This document shows, piece after piece, positions 56,206 to 64,000 of a DNA stretch of 64,000 nt. Position 1 is the first letter of the stretch. Every line of letters starts with the position of its first letter. Source of the stretch: Blasia pusilla (lineage: Eukaryota > Marchantiophyta > Marchantiopsida > Blasiales); the NCBI GenBank assembly GCA_050084515.1, contig CM114275.1:9982001-10046000 (forward strand). The letters run 5' to 3'. The position numbers and the translations under genes are program-made. The notes under the pieces were generated by a model, which was given only the letters and a program-made list of their open reading frames with translations, was not told where the DNA came from and made no database searches.

Positions 56206-57600
56206 GTTTTCTTTTGTACCCATCCATATTTCTCTCTATTCCTCCATTTTTTTTAGCTATTTATATTATCATTGCAAAATCCCTTTATGATTTTCAAACA
56301 CCTCTCCTCTTGACACCAATCCCTTTTAGTTAAATTGATTTAAGAAGTTAAATCATTCAATTACATAAAAATCATAGATAATTCAAAACTACCCATCATT
56401 TTTCATCGTATGCATCGCACGGACACCCACTAATATGATTTATCATACTTCCTACGGAAGTTTTCAAGTATGGGGTGGATTGTCCTAATAAAAATTCGTC
56501 ACAAAAAGCTAAGTCTTAAATATGCTAACAAAGAAAAGGGAGGTGAGTCATGATCAATGGGTCAAAAGAGGATCTACTTAGTGAGAACCCTGAGACTTAA
56601 CCTAGACTAAGGATATGGCAAAGTTATTCACCAAAAGAAGGTCAAGGGCTAGATGGGAAAGAAACCCGAAGATCAATCGTGTAGACCCGAGCATAGTTAA
56701 TTAATCCTCCAACTACAACTAGTTAAGACAAGCACACACCTTGAAAAAAGTCTTACGAGAAATGGGAAAAACTGCTCAATGGATTGAACCAAGACAAGTG
56801 ATGAGTTATGTGGTTAGTTCTAGTTTAGAGTGAGTGGCTCAAGAGCCGAGAATAGTCAAGATGGGTGTTGGTGCCATAAGACAAGTTATGAAACGCGAAT
56901 GGTAGTATGACAAACCGCAAGACAATAATATATGAATCAAGATGAGTGATTAGCTATGAGATACACAAAACACATGCATGTGGCTAGAGGCCGATGTGAG
57001 AGTGATTGGTCAAATTTGGTCTCATCACCAACATAATATTAGTTTGAGAGATAGGAGGAAGAATTTAGGTATTTAAAAGGGCAAGATGGATATCAAGTGC
57101 CTCAATTAATGGATGACTAAGGTAGTGCACGTCTTTGGGACCTACCAAGTTCCTAAGGTTAGGTGGGGAGTGGAAGCCTCTTTATAGTCAGACCCCTATG
57201 TAGTTTTATGATACGTGTAGTCAAGCAAGAGTAGATTGGGTGTCTTAATAGAGAGATCACGTATGTAATTAGGTGGGGAGAGGCTATGAGTGACCTGATG
57301 GCCAGCCTCCTTTTGTGATATGCATGCATATGTCATCCTTTAGGAGCTTTTTTAGAACGTTCTTGGGGGTTTCTTGGAGTTTCTTGATTACTTAGCAACC
57401 CATTTTGTAGGTTCGGGTGACAATTTTTACATATTACCTTCTTGGATACTTGCGGGCTAAGAGAGGAGTATATACCGAGAGGTGGTTTGGAGAAATTTTA
57501 AACGTGAGAGTGTGTGTGTTTTGTGGCATCCACTAGTGATAATAGCCTAAAACAACCTTCTTTATTAGGGTTGAATAGGAGGTATCCTTTCAATAGAAGA
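56206..57600. other. No recognisable feature
   Basis: Anonymous AT-rich sequence apart from the isolated element end at about 56407-56433. No ORF longer than chance. Confidence 0.35.
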
Positions 57601-57613
57601 AATCTTGGTTTAT

Positions 57614-58412
57614 ATGACTCTAATTTATGACTAGGTCGAGTCATTCTTCATGGTAAATGACTCACAATGACTCATAACCAACAGAGTTATATACACCAAG
57701 TCATTTACTGGAAATGACTCAGACTACTCAGAAGGTAAATGACAGACTCATTACTTACTTAGTCATTCATTTATGACTAGGATATCACACGTGAGGGTGT
57801 TTGCATAGTGCCACGTCGTCACATGACATGGCAAGAATATTTTTGTTTTGCCTCTTAGATTGACACGTGTACGAAATGACTAAGTCATAAATCCACTTTA
57901 CAAATCATCAAATGACGTGGCATAGTTACAAGGATTTGAACACCCTATCATATATGACCACGTGTCACCATATGTTAATGAATAATTTTAGTTAAATAAT
58001 CACAAATTTTTGCGTGTAATAATATCATCAAATTATTTTTTGACATGTGGCTTTAATGACTCAGTCATATAAAATGATTGGATCATTTAAGTTACTTGTA
58101 TTTATGACTAAATGAGTCATTATATATTACTATATGTGTCATTTTACGCGACCGTAAGAGCCATAGATGTAGGAAAGGACTTGGCCAGTCATATAGAATG
58201 ACTCAGATTGTTATTAATTTTTATTTTTTAGAAAGAATTAGTTTTGAGTCAATTTAAATTACTGTAGTTGTTGTTTATACGACTATGTCAGTCATATTAA
58301 TTATTATGTTCGACCATGACATGCCAATTTGAGTTTTTGCTTTGACTATTTTAGTCATGTAGATGACTACATGAGTCATTATTTATGATTGCATCAGACA
58401 TAGTTTATGACT
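57614..58412. repeat. Cluster of ATGACT/AGTCAT hexamers
   Basis: By hand count about 22 exact ATGACT or AGTCAT hexamers occur in 800 bp, on both strands. Several form palindromes such as ATGACTCAGTCAT (about 58056) and AATGACTAAGTCAT (about 57876). Less than one is expected by chance. Spacing is irregular, so it is not a simple tandem repeat. No ORF. Confidence 0.8.
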
Positions 58413-58658
58413 ACACATAATAGTGTTGACCTGTGTGGTTTATTATTGAATCATTGTCTTAGTTAGGGATTATTTCTTACTATTGAAGATACGTCTATCA
58501 TCTATTCATTATCTAGTTGATACTACCACCAAACACCAAAGTCTTTATGTACCATAGTCACATTTTGCAGAATATAAAAAAAAAACAGCAAGAAAAAAAT
58601 GAGTGAATCCAATGTTTTACAAAATTTAAATCAAACACCAAATGAGAATAGTTACTAT

Positions 58659-58955
58659 TGAAGATTGAGTTACAATCGAGCTCATGAGACACCTGAACTG
58701 CTACATTTGGTACTCACACGAAGTAGGGACGCTTAATTTTGGTTAGTCAATTATGCGCGATTATCTTAACTATGATTAGTTAATCACAATTAGTCTAACT
58801 CGAGACTATAGTTAAGATTAGGGTTAGGGTTGCTTGTACATATCCTATATAATTGAGAAGGGGACCAACCTCCACTCATTTTCTCATTGCAAATTTCGTT
58901 CTCCATGGTGGTGTGTGAGTGTGAGAGCCATTTTCCACCAGTTATGCTTCTTTAT
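58659..58955 (+). mobile_element. 5' LTR of Copia family 4
   Basis: This 297-bp repeat begins TGAAGATTGAGTTACAATCG and ends TTATGCTTCTTTA, matching 63656-63951. CCTATATAATTGAGAAGGGG carries the TATA box. The two LTRs differ at a dozen or more sites by eye, so the insertion is not recent. No flanking 5-bp duplication is evident. Confidence 0.9.
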
Positions 58956-58966
58956 TAGTTTTCCAT

Positions 58967-58985
58967 ATGATATTAGAGCGATAAG
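58967..58985 (+). other. Decayed primer binding site
   Basis: ATGATATTAGAGCGATAAG is recognisable as a mutated form of the TGGTATCAGAGC site used by plant Copia elements, a few bases after the 5' LTR. Confidence 0.6.
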
Positions 58986-59484
58986 AGAACATCATTTGAA
59001 ATTCTTGATGTTTGAGGAGAGAAGAGAGGCAAGAGAAGGCACAATTTTAGTTTGGGAGAAGGAAATTTTGTTCAGAGCTCAATGGGTGCAGATTTCAGGT
59101 GGAGCTTTGACGATTATAAAACTTTGGAGGCGTTTTTGAGGGCTTTTCCCATGATCGATTTAGCCATCTGGGTTTGCAGCGGCTAGAACGATGCCAAAGG
59201 CTAGAACAAGCCTTCAGTCTTATTCTAGCCATCTTGTAGAGCTTGTCGAGAGCTTTCCAACGCACTCAAAATCGCTCGATTCTAACATTGTGACCTCCTC
59301 TAGTAGCAATTTCAATGTAGGAAAGTGGAATTAGTGAAGAAAAGTTGTGCAGTTTGCTCTCTATAGGCCAATTTTGACTAGTTCTTTCATACAATTGATC
59401 GATTTGCCATCAGGTCGGTTTCTATGTTGGAGTGATCTATGCTTCAATTGGAACATTAGAGAGTCTGAAATTATATTTTTGTGA

Positions 59485-60345
59485 GTGAAATCATTCGTCA
59501 TGGAGTATTCCTCAACAACAATCACAGGCGAGAAGCTAGATAAGCATAATTACAATGTCTGGAAGTTTCGAATGAAACAATTTCTCATGGATCAAGAACT
59601 ATGGGATCTTGTCACACGTGATGAGGCCAAGCTAGAAGGTGACTCAACAAACTTGAATGTTCGCGCTTGGAACAAACGCACAAGGCAGGTATAATCCACT
59701 ACATTTTAATAACAATCTATTCGCCAATGATAGGTCACATTCAAGATGTTGATATTCCGAAGGAGGCCTGGGATGCATTGGAAAAGTTATTCCAGACATC
59801 TATATTTCTGAGGAAAGGATCGCAGGGCATCAATGATTATATTTTGAGTATCAAACATATTGTTGATCAATTGAATAGCATTGGAGTGACAGTAGAAGAT
59901 GATGATATAATTTTGTTCAATCTTCAAGGCCTTCCAAAGGATTACAAGTCCTTTGAGACCTCTATCTTTGGGAGAGAGAAGTTTCCAACTTTTCAAGAGT
60001 TAGTCCCACTGTTAATCAATGAAGAAATGCGCCTAGTAGGCAGCGATAGCTCGTCTAGACTGCAAGAGAGTGCGTTATTTGCAGGTAATGGATCAAACAG
60101 AGGCATGGGTCGTGGTAGAAGCTTCCGTGGTTGTGGTGGATATCAAGCATATGGAGGAAGAGGCACTCAATATAATGTCATTCAATCAACTACGAACTAG
60201 TACCAAACATAATCACAAGGTGGTAATGGTGGAAACCGTTGGGATCGAGGTCAACAGAAGAGGGTCCCTCTATCGTGCAATTACTGTGGGATAAAGGGTC
60301 ACTATGCAAAGTTTTGCTTCAAGAAGAAAGAAGATATGAGAACAT
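59485..60345 (+). pseudogene. Copia family 4 gag
   Basis: It begins at the ATG at 59500. Residues EKLDKHNYNVWKFRMKQFLM, then ELWDLV, then PKEAWDALEKLF, then INDYILSIKHIVDQLNSIGV, then LQGLPKDYKSF form a UBN2-type capsid. The zinc knuckle CNYCGIKGHYAKFC (C-x2-C-x4-H-x4-C, about 60277-60318) is intact. A frameshift at about 59690 and a stop near 60200 break the frame. Confidence 0.9.
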
Positions 60346-60469
60346 GAGCCTTACAACAATAAAACTATGTGGGGCAACAACATCAAGAGCTGTACCAAGA
60401 ACAACAACATTTACAAACAGAGCATCTCTTGGTCATGATTCATCATAATGGAGCAATGGTCAAGAAAGA

Positions 60470-61640
60470 CTCGACAGCAGATTGGTACATTGACTCTGGT
60501 GGATCAAATCACATGACCTCATAAGCTAAATGGTTCAGTAGTTTGGAACTGGTGAAAGATCCTCCAATTGTGCTCACAGGAGATGACACTCAACATCATA
60601 TCACGCATACCGGTAAAGTTCCAATAGCATCACATGGTCTTTGTGTTCGTGGAAATATTCTCGATATTCCTACCATGGTAAGAAACTTGATCTTTGTAGG
60701 ACAGATAGTAGAACAATGTTATCAAGTGAAGTTTAATGTAGATGGTTATTTCATTGAAACAATGGATGACCAGACTACGATAGCCAAAGGAATTAGATCT
60801 AGCAGAATGTTCAAATTAGATGTTTCTATGCTAGAAATTCAAACAGCAATGTATGGTCGAACGGACCAACAAGTCATAGATCTAAATGTGTGGCATAAAA
60901 TAATTGAACATATGAATCTTCAAAGATTATAGAATCTTTTATCATCTAATATAGTAATACGACTCCCTAAATTAGCGAGACCTGCTACGTTAGAGGTATG
61001 TCTTGCTTGCCATTTGGAAAACAAGCTAGATTTTCTTTTCCAAAGCAAGGTAGAAGAGCATCCAAGATATAGGAGTTGATCCACAGTGATGTGTGGACAA
61101 CATCACAACATAGCCTTAGTGGTTGCCAGTACTTAGAGAAGTCATTTATTAATGACTTCTCTAGGTATATATGGATATACTTTTTGAAAGCCAAGTCACA
61201 GGTATTCTCAGTGTTCCAAACATTCAGAGTTCTAGTAGAGAAGCAAACTAGACAACACATTCTGAAATTGCGTTGTGATGGAGGAGGAGATTATTTTTCA
61301 ATAGAGTGTGCTGACTATTTACGTGACAATAGCATCCAACGTCAAGTGACTTGCCGTTACACTCCAGAAAAAAATGGAATGGCTGAGAGGAGGAATCTAC
61401 ATATTGCTGAAGCAACACGAGCTATGCTGAATGAAAAGAATATGCCTAAGGTGTATTGGGCAGAGGGTATAGCATGTGCAGCCTTCTTAATCAACCGAAC
61501 TCCAATAGCATAAGTTCATGATAAAACTCCATTCAAAGTCTTCGTAGGAAGTAAACCTGATTTTTTCTTCTTGAAAGTATTTGGCTGTATTTGTTATGCT
61601 CATGTTCCTTCTGAGAGACGTCAGAATTAGACTCCAAGTT
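60470..61640 (+). pseudogene. Copia family 4 protease and integrase
   Basis: DWYIDSGGSNHMTS (about 60480-60522) is the protease site with D-S-G intact. VWHKIIEHMNLQRL followed by CLACHLE gives the integrase zinc finger with frameshifts. The core has LIHSDVWTTSQ (first Asp), FINDFSRYIWIYFLKAK, KLRCDGGGDYFS (second Asp) and YTPEKNGMAERRN (Glu). All three catalytic acids are present. KVYWAEGIACAAFLINRTP then PFKVFVGSKPD complete it. Stops occur at about 60523, 60930 and 61512. Confidence 0.9.
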
Positions 61641-62099
61641 TAAAAAATGCATCTTCATTGGCTATGTTGATGGAACTAAGGGATATAAGTGCTACATTCC
61701 ATCCTCTAGGCAGCCTATTATTAGTCACGATGTTATCTTTGATGAACTAAAGTCATGGTATGCTTCATATGAGCCTATTCTACCTCTAAACTCGTCTCTT
61801 GAGGAGGAGAATGTGATTGTAAACCAACAGACATTGTCTTCAACTTCCCCAAGTACTAGTGCAGGATTAGAACAGGTCCTAGATTCATCAGTTGAATCTG
61901 TGAGTCCATGGACAGGAAGAGTACGTATTTAGTCTGTTGACACTAGTCAGAGCTTGACTCAAGTGTCACAGACATCTATCTCTGAACAACAACTTTGTAG
62001 ATTAAGTAGAGTTACACATCCAATTCATAGATTCATAAATCAAGTTCATAGATTCATAAATCTCCTTACGACACATCATGCATATATGATGATTACACT

Positions 62100-63665
62100 T
62101 CAAGAACAAGAGCTGAGTTATTTTGAAGAAGCTGCAAGTAGAGTCGAATGGATTGAAGCTATGGAGGAAGAGCTTGTTGCATCAAGACATCAATAGACAT
62201 GGGAGTTGGTTGATATACCTTCCGCTAAGGAAGCTATTGGTTGCAAATGGATTTATAAAATCAAGTGCAATCAAGATGGTACAATTAACAAATATAAAGC
62301 GAGATTGGTGGCTAAGGGCTATGTACAACAATATGGCATCGATTAATGGAAACATTTAGCCTTGTTGCAAAGATGACGACTAGGAGAACAATGGTTAGAG
62401 TTGGAGTAAGTAAGAAGTGGAGATTATATCACATGGACGTCAAGAATGCCTTCTTGAATGGAGATCTAAACAAGGAGGTATATATGACTCAACCACCTGG
62501 ATACGAGCATCCCAAGTTTCCAATTCGTGTATGCAGGTTGAAGAAAGTTCTATACATGCTCTAAAAAGGTCCAAGAGCTTGGTATGGCAAGATTACATAT
62601 GTCCTACAAGAGTTGGATTTTAGGGTATGTGATTATGACTCCTCGTTATATATCTTGAGAGGACAAGATCATTTGGTTCTCATTATGTTATATGTTGACA
62701 ATCTCCTCATTATTGGGAGTACTGAAGAAATGATATAACAAGTCAAGCTTAAGTTACAAGCAGAATTTGATATGAAGGACTTGGGAGAACTCAAGTACTT
62801 CCTTGGTATTGAGTTTATCAAGGTTGGAGAGAGCATGTGGTTACTACAACAATAATATGCTCTTCATATGCTTTTAAAATATGGTATGAACGCTTGTAAG
62901 CCAATTTCTACACCGTTGGATCAGAGTGTGAAGCTAAGAGTGGATGAAGGAGAGTTGCTTGCAGATTCTAATATGTAAAGGCGTATGGTTGGAAGTTTGA
63001 TCTATCTAACTATAATCAGACCAGATTTGAGCTATGCTATTGGCCTAGTGAGCCAGTTTATGCAAGCACCTCAAAAATCTCACCTTGATGTTGTGAGGAG
63101 GATTATGCGGTATGTGAAATTCTCTATTTAATTCGAGCTTCAATTTGAACCTTCTCCGAGTTTTCGATTATAAGGATTCACAGATGCTGATTGGGTAGGA
63201 AGCGTGTCTAATCGACACTCCAAATCTGGTTATTCATTTACTTTGGAAAGCGCAACTATAAGTTGGGCTTCAAAGAAGCAATCTACAACTGCTTTATCTT
63301 CAACAGAGGTTGAGTACAGAGGAGCAACCAATATAGCATGTGAAGCGGTGTGGCTTCATCGATTACTTATTGAGATTGGTGTTAGAAACTTAGGACCTAG
63401 TATAATATATGCAGAGAATATTAGTAGCATCAAGCTTGCTAGTAACCGTGTGTTTCATGCTGGTACAAAGCATGTTGAGGTGCACTATCATTTTATGAGA
63501 GAGAAAGTGCTTGCAAGAGAAATTGATCTTGTATATATAGGTATAGATGAGAAAAATACTGATATCTTTACAAAGGCATTGTATAGAGATAAGTTTGAGA
63601 TGTTTAGAAATGATTTAGGCGTTAGAGATATCGATGTGAGCTTGAGAGGGAGTATTGAAGATTAA
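62100..63665 (+). pseudogene. Copia family 4 reverse transcriptase and RNase H
   Basis: It starts RVEWIEAMEEELVASRHQ and continues IGCKWIYKIKCNQDG, RLVAKGYVQQYGID, HMDVKNAFLNGDL, PPGYEHPKFPIRVC, then MLYVDNLLII at about 62684-62710. There the catalytic YVDD has become YVDN. LGELKYFLGIEF, STPLDQSVKLR and RMVGSLIYLTI follow. RNase H contains FTDADWVGS, SGYSFTLESATISWASKKQS, LSSTEVEYRGATNIACEAVW, HVEVHYHFMREK and DIFTKAL. At least eight stops or shifts are present upstream of 63204, but the last 153 codons are open. Confidence 0.92.
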
Positions 63666-63951
63666 GTTACAGTCAAGCTCATGAGACACCTGAACTGTTG
63701 TATGTGGTACTCACACGAAGTCGTGAAGCTTAATTTTGGTTAGTCAGTTAAGTGCGATTATCTTAACTAGGATTAGTTAATCACAGTCAGTTTAACTCGA
63801 GACTATGGTTAAGATTAGGGTTAGGGTTTCTTGTACATACCCTATATAATTGAGAAGAGGACCAGTCTCCACTCATTCTCTTATTGCGAATTTTGTTCTC
63901 CATGGTGGTGTGTGAGTGTGAGAGCCATTTTCCACCAGTTATGCTTCTTTA
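63656..63951 (+). mobile_element. 3' LTR of Copia family 4
   Basis: It begins TGAAGATTAAGTTACAGTC overlapping the last codons of RNase H and ends TTATGCTTCTTTA, matching the 5' LTR. It contains ATTAGGGTTAGGGTTTC, which resembles telomere repeats by chance. Confidence 0.9.
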
Positions 63952-64000
63952 GCAAATTTCCACAATTTTCACAAATAGCTTCCCTCTAGGAGACAACTTC

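Noticed and set aside
58826-58845. Telomere-like TTAGGGTTAGGG in the Copia LTR
   Set aside because: Only two units, repeated at the same place in both LTRs of the element (also near 63817). It is an LTR feature, not a telomeric tract.
1-64000. tRNA or rRNA genes
   Set aside because: None recognised by eye. The tRNA-like strings seen are retrotransposon primer binding sites.

Overview
The window is nuclear DNA of a land plant. Two host genes are readable from end to end through consensus GT/AG introns: an UNC93-like membrane protein (35629-40774, + strand, 10 exons) and a CASP-like protein of the CASPL5 type (48106-50707, - strand, 3 exons). A third conserved plant gene (15574-16642, + strand) is visible only as its last three exons. 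The mixture of transposable elements (a Gypsy element carrying a cytosine methyltransferase and a PHD finger, an R2-like LINE with a restriction-like endonuclease, and LINEs with a C-terminal zinc knuckle more familiar from animals and algae) suggests a non-flowering plant such as a fern, lycophyte, bryophyte or gymnosperm. That placement is inference.

Layout. 1-15.5 kb is a nest of decayed elements: LINE fragments, three copies of one Copia LTR family with gag/pol remnants between them, a 5'-truncated LINE inserted inside one of those LTRs, and four solo LTRs from two other families, each with a perfect 5-bp target duplication. 15.5-16.7 kb holds the tail of a conserved host gene. 19.2-34.5 kb is a Gypsy/Copia complex. 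On the - strand there is a broken Gypsy (gag end, protease and a methyltransferase with a readable PCQ motif). Next come a Copia pol half and its LTR, then a longer Gypsy on the + strand (leader, gag, protease, methyltransferase-like, RT, RNase H, integrase, PHD finger). 35.6-40.8 kb is the UNC93-like gene. 41-46 kb is mostly anonymous, with a long hairpin, a GC-rich block and a third Gypsy remnant. 48.1-50.7 kb is the CASPL5 gene. 52.6-54.3 kb is the R2-like LINE. 55.7-56.2 kb is a foldback DNA element. 57.6-58.4 kb is an array of ATGACT/AGTCAT hexamers. 58.7-63.95 kb is a nearly full-length but frame-broken Copia with both LTRs.

The observation most worth pursuing is the Gypsy family that places a DNA (cytosine-5) methyltransferase domain between protease and reverse transcriptase and ends its integrase with a PHD finger. 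Two independent, differently decayed copies in opposite orientation share the protease-methyltransferase order, so the domain belongs to the family and is not an accident of one insertion. All copies here carry stops and are presumably immobile.

The sequence was read by eye. Exon borders of the three host genes were checked codon by codon. Boundaries of decayed elements are approximate unless a target duplication is stated.
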